7,649 nt of DNA. It comes from Desulfurococcaceae archaeon (GTDB taxonomy: Archaea > Thermoproteota > Thermoprotei_A > Sulfolobales > Desulfurococcaceae). The stretch is from NCBI GenBank assembly GCA_020833085.1, contig JAJHQY010000027.1, forward strand, positions 1 to 7,649. The letters run 5' to 3'. Shown piece after piece: positions 1-7,061 of this stretch. Position 1 is the stretch's first letter. Each line of letters starts with the position of its first letter. The translations under genes were made by a program, and so were the position numbers. The notes under the pieces are model-generated. The model was not told the origin of the DNA. It made no database searches and saw only the letters and a program-made list of their open reading frames with translations.

Positions 1-24
1 CTCAACAACTAGTACACCAGGCTA

Positions 25-28
25 GGTG
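25..28 (+). promoter_or_regulatory. Shine-Dalgarno site GGTG before the ABC ATPase
   Basis: AGGTG ends at base 28 and matches the archaeal 16S anti-Shine-Dalgarno. The spacing to TTG 37 is 8 bases. Other genes here use spacings of 4 to 7, so this favours TTG 37 over GTG 28 as the start. The promoter of the operon is not visible in the 27 bases before it. Confidence 0.5.
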
Positions 29-36
29 TGCTAGTA

Positions 37-780
37 TTGAGTAGTGCACACGCGGTGGAAGTGGCTAATCTCACTAAAATCTACAGTGGCGGCATCGTGG
101 GGGTTAGAGAGCTCAGCTTCAACGTCTACCCCGGCGAGATATACGCTCTAATAGGCCCTAATGGCAGCGGCAAGACAACTACGCTGAGAATTATAGCCAC
201 GCTGATCAAGCCCACGAGGGGGACTGTGAGAGTATTCGGCGTAGACGTAGTTAGAGAGCCCCTGAAAGCGAGGTCTCTACTAGCATACCTCCCGGAAGAG
301 GCCGGCGCGTACAGGGACTTAACGGGCCTGGACTTCATTAGATTTATGCTCAGTCTGAGATTTACTGGTAGGAGGCTCGAGGAGGCCGTGAGCGAGGCTA
401 TTGAGATCTCTAGTCTAGACGGGGACTTGAAGAGGCCTATTAGAACGTACAGTAAGGGTATGAAGAGACTACTAGCACTGAGCGTTGTACTGGCCTCTAG
501 GCCCAGGCTACTAATTCTAGATGAGCCCACAGCCGGCTTAGATGTGGAGAGGAGTCTCCAGGTGAGAGATCTCGTGAAGAGGTATAATAGAGAACTAGGC
601 GTCACAGTGCTACTTAGTAGTCACAACATGCTGGAAGTAGAGTACCTCGCTCACAGAGTGGGAATGCTCTACAGGGGCAGGCTAATAGGAGAGGGCTCCC
701 CGGGCGAGCTCAAGAAGAAACTCGGTGCTAGTAATCTCGAAGAGGTCTTCGTGAAGCTCAAGACTACTAGTGGTGGCTAG
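37..780 (+). CDS. ABC-2 type exporter, ATP-binding protein (CcmA/NatA-like)
   Basis: This is the cytoplasmic ATPase of an ABC exporter and powers the permease encoded just downstream. Numbered from TTG 37 (247 residues), I see Walker A GPNGSGKTT at 40-48 and YLPE at 84-87 in the Q-loop place, as is common in ABC-2 drug and sodium exporters. The signature YSKGMKR follows at 138-144, then Walker B LLILDEP at 158-164 with D162 and E163, the D-loop GLD at 167-169, and the switch histidine H196. The C-terminal LEEVFVKL is typical of this subfamily. All catalytic positions are intact and the length is normal. I chose TTG 37 because GGTG at 25-28 lies 8 bases before it. GTG 28 is the first possible start after the in-frame TAG at 10-12, but it overlaps that site and has none of its own. 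The gene ends 2 bases before the permease start, so they form an operon. The substrate is unknown: Na+, drugs, lipids and peptides are all possible. Confidence 0.93.
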   Translation: MSSAHAVEVANLTKIYSGGIVGVRELSFNVYPGEIYALIGPNGSGKTTTLRIIATLIKPTRGTVRVFGVDVVREPLKARSLLAYLPEEAGAYRDLTGLDFIRFMLSLRFTGRRLEEAVSEAIEISSLDGDLKRPIRTYSKGMKRLLALSVVLASRPRLLILDEPTAGLDVERSLQVRDLVKRYNRELGVTVLLSSHNMLEVEYLAHRVGMLYRGRLIGEGSPGELKKKLGASNLEEVFVKLKTTSGG

Positions 781-782
781 TA

Positions 783-2045
783 GTGGTTCTCAGTGTTCTA
801 GTTAAGAGAGAAGTAAAGGCCTTTATGAAAAACCCCGCTTTCATATTCTCACTAGTACTCATAGTAGTAATGTACAGTGTAGTGTTCGGCATTATGAGAG
901 CTGGAGTAGAGCAGGCTGTAACGGAGGCTGGTAGAATCAGTATTGGAGTAGTAGTGGCTAACAGGACTAGGCTTGTAGATGAGCTACTGTACTTGCTAAA
1001 CGGGACTACTGGAGGCCGCATAAAGCTCTACAACTCGCTCAGAGAAGCCGTTGAAGAGCTCGGCGTGGGCGTTGTAATACCGAGTAATATCGACGAGCTC
1101 GTAGAGTCGGGTCGCGTGGAGCTCAGGGGCTCTGTTAAAGTCTACTCGGTGAGCTTAATGAGCGCTCAGAGCAGACTACTAGTACTAGACACTGTGAGAG
1201 CCCTAATTGAGCAACTACTACCAGTAGCTTACAGTAGAGTGTATAATGTGACGCTACCACCCAGTACTAGAGTGCTAGTTACTAGTAGTGTTGTGTACTA
1301 CGAGAGGGAGTTTAGTAGTCAGGGCTTTGTCTTCATCTCGAATATAATCTCCGCGCTCCCAATGCTTATTGGAATAATTATTGGGACTAACGCGGGCTAC
1401 GCTACACAGCTAGTTGCATTCGAGAAGGTGGAGAAGGCCTTTGAAATGCTGCTCTCGCAGCCTATTAAGAGGAGTAGAGTTGTACTAGCGAAGATTATTG
1501 GGGCCTCAGTAGCCTCTATTATATTCGCCGCCGCCTACTTCGCTGGACTACTAATACCACTAGTGCTAGTTCCGCTCCCACAGGAGAGCGGTAACCGCCT
1601 AGTAGGTGTCTCCGCGCTGGTGGGGGCTGAGGGGAGTGGAATCGACCTCGTGACTGGAGTTGTGGTGCCCACAGTCCTCTCACTAGTACTGGGGCTGTTC
1701 AGTTCAGGCTCTCTCGGCATACTACTAGGTAGCCTAGTATCGGATGAGAGGACTGCTGGTGTACTGATATCCCCGGTAGTGCTGATCTACATGGGGCTCG
1801 GATTCGCCATTATGTTCCTCGGGTTCGAGCTGAGCTACGCGCTGAGCGTTATCTCGGGTGTACTAGTCGTGGCGCTGCCCTCTCTCTACGCGGCCTCACT
1901 ACTCGCTGATAAGCCCATTTACGCCCTAGTGGGAGTGGGCAGTGCCGTCTTGACGTGCCTCGTCCTCGTAGCGCTGACAGTAGTGGTGTTTAACAGGGAT
2001 ATAGTAGTCCTCGGCGTGAGAATTAAGCTCAAGAAGAGCGAGTAG
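783..2045 (+). CDS. ABC-2 type exporter permease (NatB-like)
   Basis: This is the membrane subunit (420 residues) paired with the preceding ATPase. The architecture is that of the ABC2_membrane_3/NatB group. A first membrane helix lies at about 18-40, followed by a large extracytoplasmic domain at about 41-180. A cluster of further helices follows at about 183-204, 236-264, 288-318, 325-346, 353-372 and 378-402. Between helices two and three, residues 214-232 ([19 protein letters not shown]) form the cytoplasmic E-K-rich segment with the LLSxPI/V motif that contacts the ATPase in this family. The protein ends in a basic tail, KLKKSE. The GTG start at 783 has GGTGG at 772-776 with a 6-base spacer, located inside the end of the ATPase gene, so translation of the two genes is probably coupled. 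The last 17 bases overlap the convergent panB gene. The substrate cannot be read from the sequence. Confidence 0.9.
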   Translation: MVLSVLVKREVKAFMKNPAFIFSLVLIVVMYSVVFGIMRAGVEQAVTEAGRISIGVVVANRTRLVDELLYLLNGTTGGRIKLYNSLREAVEELGVGVVIPSNIDELVESGRVELRGSVKVYSVSLMSAQSRLLVLDTVRALIEQLLPVAYSRVYNVTLPPSTRVLVTSSVVYYEREFSSQGFVFISNIISALPMLIGIIIGTNAGYATQLVAFEKVEKAFEMLLSQPIKRSRVVLAKIIGASVASIIFAAAYFAGLLIPLVLVPLPQESGNRLVGVSALVGAEGSGIDLVTGVVVPTVLSLVLGLFSSGSLGILLGSLVSDERTAGVLISPVVLIYMGLGFAIMFLGFELSYALSVISGVLVVALPSLYAASLLADKPIYALVGVGSAVLTCLVLVALTVVVFNRDIVVLGVRIKLKKSE

Positions 2046-2841
2046 AGTAGAAGTAGTGCTCTCGCGCGGGGAAAGCCCCGCTCTTAACCTCCTCTACGTA
2101 CTTCTTCACAGCGCTCACTATAATGCTCTTCAAGTCCACGTAGACCTTTGCGAAGGGGGGCGGGGTCTCGGTTAAACCGAGCACGTCGTGCAGAACGAGT
2201 ACTTGGCCGTCGCAGTGGGGGCCGCTTCCAATACATATAGTTGGAACTGAGACTTCGCGCGTGACCTCCTCAGCCACGTCGGCGGCCGTGTACTCTATGA
2301 CTATCGAGAAGACCCCAGCCTTCTCGAGCTCTCTCGCGTCTTCGAGTATCTTCTCGCGCTCGGGCTCCCTCAGCCCGCGCTTCCTGTAGCCACCTATGAG
2401 TAGAGCTCTCTGCGGGTTTAACCCGATGTGCCCCATTACCGGTATGCCGGCCCTCACGAGGGCCTTGACGACGTCGCTCATTTCAGCACCCCCCTCTACC
2501 TTCACGGCCTCCGCTCCGGCTCTAACTAGCGCCCCGGCATTCCTCACAGCGTCTTCGGTGCTAGTCTCGTAGCTCAGAAACGGCATGTCGCCCACAACGA
2601 GAGCTCTCGGTTTAGCCCTCGCCACGCTGGACACGTGGAGCAGCATTACGTCCATAGTGACTGGCAGCGTGGACTCGTAGCCGTGGACGACCATGCCGAC
2701 ACTGTCACCTACGAGTATTATGTCGACTCCAGCCGCGTCTACTAGCTTAGCAGACACGTAGTCGTACGCGGTAATCATGGCTATCTTCTCGCGGCCCTTC
2801 ATCTTCAAGATGTCTCTCACTGTTACTTTACTCCTCGACAA
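2029..2841 (-). CDS. panB: 3-methyl-2-oxobutanoate hydroxymethyltransferase (ketopantoate hydroxymethyltransferase)
   Basis: This cytoplasmic enzyme transfers a hydroxymethyl group from a methylene-tetrahydropterin to 2-oxoisovalerate, giving ketopantoate for pantothenate and coenzyme A synthesis. The 270 residues cover the whole (beta/alpha)8 PanB family; the Escherichia coli enzyme has 264. The family blocks are all present: [19 protein letters not shown] at 44-62, GDMPF at 84-88, VKVEGG at 113-118, GHIGLNPQ at 137-144, and [20 protein letters not shown] at 203-222. By alignment to E. coli, the metal ligands are D46, D85 and E116, K114 binds substrate, and E183 is the catalytic base. No key residue is missing. 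The start is TTG at 2841, backed by GGTG at 2849-2852. No other pantothenate gene is adjacent. In many archaea the pathway then proceeds through pantoate kinase and phosphopantothenate synthetase, which are not in this window. A C/D box RNA candidate occupies its leader. Confidence 0.96.
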   Translation of the reverse strand: MSRSKVTVRDILKMKGREKIAMITAYDYVSAKLVDAAGVDIILVGDSVGMVVHGYESTLPVTMDVMLLHVSSVARAKPRALVVGDMPFLSYETSTEDAVRNAGALVRAGAEAVKVEGGAEMSDVVKALVRAGIPVMGHIGLNPQRALLIGGYRKRGLREPEREKILEDARELEKAGVFSIVIEYTAADVAEEVTREVSVPTICIGSGPHCDGQVLVLHDVLGLTETPPPFAKVYVDLKSIIVSAVKKYVEEVKSGAFPAREHYFYSTRSS

Positions 2842-2848
2842 GTAGAGA

Positions 2849-2852
2849 CACC
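2849..2852 (-). promoter_or_regulatory. Shine-Dalgarno site GGTG before panB
   Basis: On the minus strand GGTG is followed by seven bases and then TTG at 2841-2839. This supports the unusual TTG start of panB. The site lies 8 bases after the D box of the candidate sRNA, so RNA folding or RNP assembly there could affect its accessibility. Confidence 0.6.
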
Positions 2853-2856
2853 AGGG

Positions 2857-2912
2857 AGGTCAGTCAAGGCCGAATCTATCACTAACTCAACACCGCCTGG
2901 TCTCATCACCCT
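2857..2912 (-). ncRNA. Candidate C/D box sRNA (2'-O-methylation guide)
   Basis: On the minus strand the intergenic space carries the full archaeal C/D box layout. C box GTGATGA (2909-2903) is an exact RUGAUGA match. It is followed by a 12-base guide GACCAGGCGGTG (2902-2891), D' box TTGA (2890-2887, one change from CTGA), a 4-base spacer, C' box GTGATAG (2882-2876, 5 of 7 matches), a second 12-base guide ATTCGGCCTTGA (2875-2864), and an exact D box CTGA (2863-2860). AGG before the C box can pair with CCT after the D box as a terminal stem. C to D is 50 bases, the usual archaeal size. Such RNAs bind L7Ae, Nop5 and fibrillarin and direct methylation opposite the fifth guide base upstream of D or D'. 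Here that would be the G in target CACCG (D' guide) and the last G in target UCAAG (D guide). Targets are not established. The call rests on motif spacing, not homology. Confidence 0.8.
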
Positions 2913-2934
2913 GTAGGGACTACTCCTCGAAGAC

Positions 2935-2940
2935 TAATAA
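2935..2940 (-). promoter_or_regulatory. TATA element for the sRNA and panB
   Basis: TTATTA on the minus strand, centred near 2937, is the most AT-rich element in this gap. A start site about 26 bases downstream falls at 2911, one or two bases before the C box of the candidate sRNA and about 70 bases before the panB start. One promoter could therefore produce the sRNA and, by read-through, panB mRNA. No clear purine-rich BRE is visible. Confidence 0.5.
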
Positions 2941-2951
2941 CTACTCAGAAC

Positions 2952-2972
2952 GCCCCGGTCACTGCGCGGGGC
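2952..2972 (-). terminator. GC hairpin just after the S9 peptidase gene
   Basis: GCCCCG at 2952-2957 and CGGGGC at 2967-2972 are perfect inverted repeats (6-bp stem, 9-base loop) starting 4 bases beyond the TAG of the peptidase gene. No U-run follows, which is the usual main signal for archaeal termination. It may instead be a 3'-end stabilising or processing structure. Confidence 0.35.
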
Positions 2973-2976
2973 ACTA

Positions 2977-4764
2977 CTACTTCATGTACTTCTCCAGGAA
3001 CAGCGCGGTGTAGAGTAGGAATTTCGCTAGAGCTCTCCTGTCTAGGCTTATTGCGTGCCCTATGTCTGGGACTACGTGTAGCTCAAATGTCTTCCCGTGC
3101 TCTAAGAGCCTCTGCGCGAACCTGAGTACCGGTCTCAGCGGTGTCCTCGAGTCGTTCTGCGGCTGCACTATGCAGAGCGGCGCTCTCACGTTCTCGACGT
3201 AGTTAACTGGAGACCTCTCCCTGAAGAGCTCTCTCTTACCGGCGAAGAGTATTTCCTGGAAGCGCTTGAAGTACGCGTCTGCGAGCTCGTACATCTCCTC
3301 CCAGTCCGCGACGGGCGCGCCCGCCACGCCACACCTCCAGAGCTCTGGCTTTCTCGCTAACTGCATTAGTACCGTGTACCCGCCGTAGCTGTAGCCGACA
3401 ATAGCCACTCTACTACTCTCAGCCAGCCCCGACTCCACAGCCCACTTGGCTGAGGCCGCCACGTCCTCCATGTCCATGCCGCCGGGGTCTCCAATATCCA
3501 TTCTCCTGAACTTCTCGCCGTACCCAGTAGAGCCCCTGAAGTTGGGCGCTACTACGTGGTATCCGAGAGCCGCGAGAGCGGCTATTACTGGAGACCACGA
3601 GTCGGCTACCTCGCTCCAGGGGCCCCCGTGCGGGTACACCACTGTGGGGCCCGGCTTGGGGGCTACTCTCGACTCCACTACGTAGACTGGAACCACGACT
3701 CCGTCCGGAGAAGTGACCTCTACGAAGTTGACATCTCCAATTCTCTTAGCCACGTCTTCGGGGAGGTTGTCACTAGCCAGTACTCTAATCTCCCTAGTCT
3801 TCACGTTCACGTCTACTAGTCTCGGGGGTGTTCTCAGCGAGGAGTGAACTAGGTAGGCGTGCTCGCCGTGAACTACACCTGAGGATATGTAGCCCGACCC
3901 CAGCCCCACAAACGCGTTGTCCACGAAGAGGTGAGACCTCCCCTGCTTCTTCGCAATAGCCCACACTACCCCCTCACTAGTCCAGCCGTAGTCTACAAAC
4001 TCCACTGGGTCGAACTCGTGCAGCTCACTGCCCTCAGCTACAGCCCTCTTCAATCCCCCCGTCTCCACTTCGAGGAAGTAGAGCCTGTGCTTGTCTAAGT
4101 CCTCGTAGTCGCTCGAGAAGAGGACCGTGCCGCCCCTGATTTTCGGCCTCTCCGAGACGCTGCCCTCTCTCGGCGTGTAGACCTTGAAGTCCCCGCTCTC
4201 AATACTCACCACGAAGAGCTCGGTGGAGAAGGGGTCTCCCCTCAAGTGCCCGTAGCCGACAATGTACTTGCTGTCAACGTCTGTCACGAACTCGCGGCCC
4301 TTCACCCTGGCTACTAACTCGGGCTCTCCCCCAATTTCAGCTAGGTATATACCGGCCTCCTCGCCGCTAGCACCAGACCACGCGACGTACTCGCCATTAA
4401 AAGCCAGGCCGGTAACGCGCTGAGGTGGCAGTGAGCTAGAGACGTCTACGAGCTCGCCAGTTCTAATGTTCACGGCGTAGACGCGGCACAGCTCAAAGCC
4501 CTTACTCACATCTCTAGTAAACACCACGTAGTCGGAGCTGGGGTGGGCCTTCGCAAATAAGTGTACACCGCGGGCAATAGTGGCTCTGAGACCGCTCGGC
4601 GGGTTCACTACGTAGAGGTCGAAGAGGCCGCTCTCAGTAGAGCCGTAGAGGACAAGCCCTCCAGAAGTCACTCCGTAAACCACGTAGCTCGGAGTGCTCA
4701 CCACGCTCTCAACTACTCTAGCCACTTCTACAATGCTCCTAGTACTCAAAGCCCGCTCCACCAC
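2977..4764 (-). CDS. S9-family serine peptidase, acylaminoacyl-peptidase-like
   Basis: This is a prolyl-oligopeptidase-family hydrolase of 595 residues, probably cytoplasmic since no signal peptide is seen. It likely removes acyl-amino acids from, or cleaves, short peptides. A short N-terminal helical segment (about 8-22) is followed by a seven-bladed-type beta-propeller at about 25-340. It has repeated segments such as LFDLYVVNPPSG, CRVYAVNIRTGE and HRLYFLEVETGG. An alpha/beta hydrolase domain covers about 347-595. I see the oxyanion region HGGPWSE at 379-385, the nucleophile S459 in GYSYGGY, D538 in PQNDSRTP and H570 in DIGHA. The triad spacings, 79 and 32 residues, equal those I recall for the Aeropyrum pernix acylaminoacyl peptidase (S445, D524, H556; about 581 residues). 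Substrate preference still needs assay. The GTG start at 4764 has no Shine-Dalgarno, but a TATA element lies 25 bases upstream, indicating leaderless translation. A TTG six codons inside, after GGTG, is a less likely alternative. Confidence 0.93.
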   Translation of the reverse strand: MVERALSTRSIVEVARVVESVVSTPSYVVYGVTSGGLVLYGSTESGLFDLYVVNPPSGLRATIARGVHLFAKAHPSSDYVVFTRDVSKGFELCRVYAVNIRTGELVDVSSSLPPQRVTGLAFNGEYVAWSGASGEEAGIYLAEIGGEPELVARVKGREFVTDVDSKYIVGYGHLRGDPFSTELFVVSIESGDFKVYTPREGSVSERPKIRGGTVLFSSDYEDLDKHRLYFLEVETGGLKRAVAEGSELHEFDPVEFVDYGWTSEGVVWAIAKKQGRSHLFVDNAFVGLGSGYISSGVVHGEHAYLVHSSLRTPPRLVDVNVKTREIRVLASDNLPEDVAKRIGDVNFVEVTSPDGVVVPVYVVESRVAPKPGPTVVYPHGGPWSEVADSWSPVIAALAALGYHVVAPNFRGSTGYGEKFRRMDIGDPGGMDMEDVAASAKWAVESGLAESSRVAIVGYSYGGYTVLMQLARKPELWRCGVAGAPVADWEEMYELADAYFKRFQEILFAGKRELFRERSPVNYVENVRAPLCIVQPQNDSRTPLRPVLRFAQRLLEHGKTFELHVVPDIGHAISLDRRALAKFLLYTALFLEKYMK

Positions 4765-4785
4765 TCAGAAGTGATAGGAGGTCTC

Positions 4786-4793
4786 ATTAAAAA
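4786..4793 (-). promoter_or_regulatory. TATA element for the S9 peptidase gene (leaderless)
   Basis: TTTTTAAT on the minus strand is centred about 25 bases before the GTG at 4764. The expected transcription start therefore falls on the start codon itself, giving a leaderless mRNA, which is common in Crenarchaeota. This agrees with the absence of a GGTG motif before that start. Confidence 0.6.
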
Positions 4794-4823
4794 GGAGTAA
4801 TTTTAGAAGAGGTTGGGAGAAAA
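4789..4823 (-). terminator. T-run termination region after the phosphodiesterase gene
   Basis: The 63-base gap downstream of the phosphodiesterase stop reads as a pyrimidine-rich stretch on the minus strand, with TTTT at 4823-4820 and TTTTT at 4793-4789. Archaeal termination depends mostly on such U-runs. The second run overlaps the TATA element of the next gene, so the terminator and promoter are nested. Confidence 0.4.
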
Positions 4824-4827
4824 GAGG

Positions 4828-7056
4828 CTACTTTCTGCGCGCGGGTGGCCTACTGGGCTTACTGGGCTTAGACACAGCGCGTACTAGTGCTGTAATGAGG
4901 TCTCTAGCCTTAGCGAAGTAGCCCGCGGCGAAGCCGAGTACTAGAGCTACAACTACGCCGGCTGCCAGTGGCCCGTACTCGGCTCTCACTTCTACTACAG
5001 TTGTCGGTGAGGTCTCCACTAGAGTAGTGGTCTCAGTAGTCCTTTCAGTAATAGTCTCTGTAGTGGTTTCAGTGACAGTCTCTGTAGTAATTGTGGTAGT
5101 GGTCTCTGTAATAGTCTCCCGTACAGTTGCCGTGACTTCTCTAATTGTGAATACCGGCGCGCACGTAGCTTTCTCCGGCGGCTTAATGCCGAGTAGAGCC
5201 GCTATTGTGGGGGCTACTTGTAGCGAAGACACCACTCCGAGATACCCTCCACTAACACCGGGGCCGTAGGCGACGAAGATCCCCCTCAGCTCTCTGTAGT
5301 GTGGTAAGTGGGGGCCGTGGTCGCCTGTGACTGTTACTAGTGGCTTTACGCTATCGATCTCAACGGCTCTCCCGTCGCGTATTATGATCGCAGTAGAGCT
5401 CGTGTAGCCTGGCCTCAACGCGTAGACTATGTCTCCCACTCTCTCGCCGGTTAAGCCTATGAGAGCCGCCTCCTCTCTAGTGAGCACGACGTCGAAGACG
5501 ATCTCATTAGTCTCTGGGTCTCTGTAGTTCTTTAGTAACTGCACTATTTCATTAACGAGAGCATTGTACTCCTCCTGCGTGACAGTGCCGTTTACTTCTC
5601 TGCCCTGCAGGTTAATGAATATGTGTACGTGCCACGGCGCGTAGGCCTTAGTCTCGTTGACGAGAACTTGCCTTCCAGAGACGCGCACGTAGCCGTTATT
5701 GTACAGTATGCCGTTAATGTAGACTACCTTCTTCACCGGCACCTGGCCGTGATCTGATATCAGCACGACCACAGTGTTCTCTGGGACGCTCTCGAGCACT
5801 CTACCCACGAACTCGTCTACCATTTTGTAAGTCCTCACAATTAGCCCCCAGTAGTACTCAGCAGTCTCGTTATTGTAGTAGGGCATACTGGGGTCTGTTA
5901 GGCCGAGGAACTGGTGGTACACGTTGTCGATGACGGGGGTGTATGAGAGTAGTAAGTCCCACTCGTAGTTCTTAATCATGTACACTGTCCACTCGGCGAA
6001 GAGCTTGTTGGTGAAGTTCACAGTCTCCATGTAGGTCTCTACGTCGATCCAGCCTCGTGTCAGAGCGTAGTAGTCTCCGTCAGTAAACGTGCCGGTGTAC
6101 ACAATAACGTTATTCCACACGCTCCACGCCGCGTCTCTGTTATTAAACCACGGGGTCTCAAATGGCCTCGTGAGGCCCCTGTAGAGCCTGAAGTCCTCGG
6201 GGTCGAGTTTAATCGCCTTGAAGAGCGGCGCTACAGTGTAGACCTTGCCCTTACAGCTTACAGTAGTGTTAATAGGCCTACTCCACTCACCCTCACTCAG
6301 AATAGCATAGGCTCTACTCAAGTTCTTCTCGGGCGCGATGACTAGCTTATCGTATACTCCGTCTCCCTCTAAATCAGCTAGGTACAAGTACCACACTGTA
6401 TCACATATTTTTATACTCGACTCGAGCGCCGCCGTTACATTACCCAGCACGACATCGACGTTTAGCCAGCCAGCGGCGTCTGTAAACTCTATGAGCGTGG
6501 CGCCCTTAATACTTGTAGTGTAGAGTGTTGAGTATGTGAGGTCTCTCACAGAGGCGTCGTAGATATTGAAAAGTATTGAGTTAGTGACGTTCCAGGCTGG
6601 CGGCGTGCTCTGCGGGAATGAGACGACTATCGTCTTCAAGCCCTGCCTATCAGCCGCCACCCATATCGGCTCTGCTAGTAGATAACTGCCGTTAAACCCG
6701 GAGACCGTGTCTGTTATCTTCCTGCCTGGTAAGTGTATTGCGTTGCCGGTTATGCCGTTTAAGCCCGGCGGAGCGCCGGTTGAGATGGCCGCGTGGCTAA
6801 CAGCTGTGGCTGTGGGGAAGACTACTACCATTTCAGCGTACAAGCCCCCCTCTAGTAGCTTAGCAATATTGGGCAGCTCGCCTCTCTTCGCGAGCTCTAC
6901 GAGGTGGTCAAACCTCGCCGCGTCAATACTAATTAGTACTACTCTCAGCCTCCCAGACTCGCCTACACTACTACGCCCCGTGTAGAGTACTGCGGGGACT
7001 AGAAGTAGTGCTACCAGCGCGAGGACGAGTACTCTGTTTAGCCACGGCGCGCTCAT
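4828..7056 (-). CDS. Surface-anchored type I phosphodiesterase / nucleotide pyrophosphatase family protein
   Basis: This is an alkaline-phosphatase-superfamily hydrolase (742 residues) predicted to act outside the cell on phosphodiester or phosphomonoester substrates. A hydrophobic signal/anchor spans about 8-25. The two-metal site is complete: D45 in ISIDAARFD, nucleophile T84 in PTATAVSH, D377 and H381 in VIDNVYHQF, D435 and H436 in SDHGQV, and H580 in GDHGPH. Between T84 and D377 lie 293 residues, against about 120 in the short bacterial enzyme I recall, so there is a large insertion. It includes an acidic, calcium-loop-like DLEGDGVYD at 228-236. Nine N-glycosylation sequons (N122 to N489) lie only in the ectodomain. 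A Thr/Glu stalk at 637-682, a membrane helix at about 694-716 and a basic tail ending PPARRK anchor the C terminus. ATG 7056 is backed by GGTGA at 7062-7066. The exact substrate is unknown. Confidence 0.9.
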   Translation of the reverse strand: MSAPWLNRVLVLALVALLLVPAVLYTGRSSVGESGRLRVVLISIDAARFDHLVELAKRGELPNIAKLLEGGLYAEMVVVFPTATAVSHAAISTGAPPGLNGITGNAIHLPGRKITDTVSGFNGSYLLAEPIWVAADRQGLKTIVVSFPQSTPPAWNVTNSILFNIYDASVRDLTYSTLYTTSIKGATLIEFTDAAGWLNVDVVLGNVTAALESSIKICDTVWYLYLADLEGDGVYDKLVIAPEKNLSRAYAILSEGEWSRPINTTVSCKGKVYTVAPLFKAIKLDPEDFRLYRGLTRPFETPWFNNRDAAWSVWNNVIVYTGTFTDGDYYALTRGWIDVETYMETVNFTNKLFAEWTVYMIKNYEWDLLLSYTPVIDNVYHQFLGLTDPSMPYYNNETAEYYWGLIVRTYKMVDEFVGRVLESVPENTVVVLISDHGQVPVKKVVYINGILYNNGYVRVSGRQVLVNETKAYAPWHVHIFINLQGREVNGTVTQEEYNALVNEIVQLLKNYRDPETNEIVFDVVLTREEAALIGLTGERVGDIVYALRPGYTSSTAIIIRDGRAVEIDSVKPLVTVTGDHGPHLPHYRELRGIFVAYGPGVSGGYLGVVSSLQVAPTIAALLGIKPPEKATCAPVFTIREVTATVRETITETTTTITTETVTETTTETITERTTETTTLVETSPTTVVEVRAEYGPLAAGVVVALVLGFAAGYFAKARDLITALVRAVSKPSKPSRPPARRK
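5011..5148 (-). repeat. Thr/Glu-rich degenerate repeat encoding the stalk of the phosphodiesterase
   Basis: Minus-strand codons here give a run of ETxT/ETVT-type units (residues 637-682), mirrored in DNA as imperfect copies of GTCTCTGTAGT and GTCTCAGTAGT on the plus strand. Such low-complexity segments usually form an extended, O-glycosylated spacer between an ectodomain and a membrane anchor in archaeal surface proteins. The repeat is in frame and imperfect, so it is protein-level repetition, not a mobile or CRISPR repeat. Confidence 0.75.
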
Positions 7057-7061
7057 GGCTC

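Noticed and set aside
28..30. GTG 28 as the ABC ATPase start
   Set aside because: It overlaps the only GGTG motif and has no ribosome site of its own. TTG 37 has correct spacing. It is not excluded if the transcript is leaderless.
126..605. Long open frame on the minus strand opposite the ABC ATPase
   Set aside because: The plus-strand frame has every ABC motif, whereas this frame gives low-complexity Ser/Leu-rich sequence with no recognisable family. It is a shadow.
2842..2976. A tRNA gene in the gap between panB and the peptidase gene
   Set aside because: No acceptor/T-arm pairing or GTTCRA-type T loop is visible. The structured element fits a C/D box RNA.
3446..3819. Two plus-strand open frames opposite the S9 peptidase
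   Set aside because: They lie opposite the conserved hydrolase domain, have no family features and have no promoter or ribosome site.
5011..5148. CRISPR array or minisatellite
   Set aside because: There are no constant repeats with unique spacers. The repetition is degenerate, in frame and explained by the Thr/Glu protein stalk.
5027..5269. Plus-strand Val/Ser-rich open frame
   Set aside because: It is the antisense reading of the Thr/Glu stalk repeat of the phosphodiesterase. Its apparent repeat comes entirely from that.
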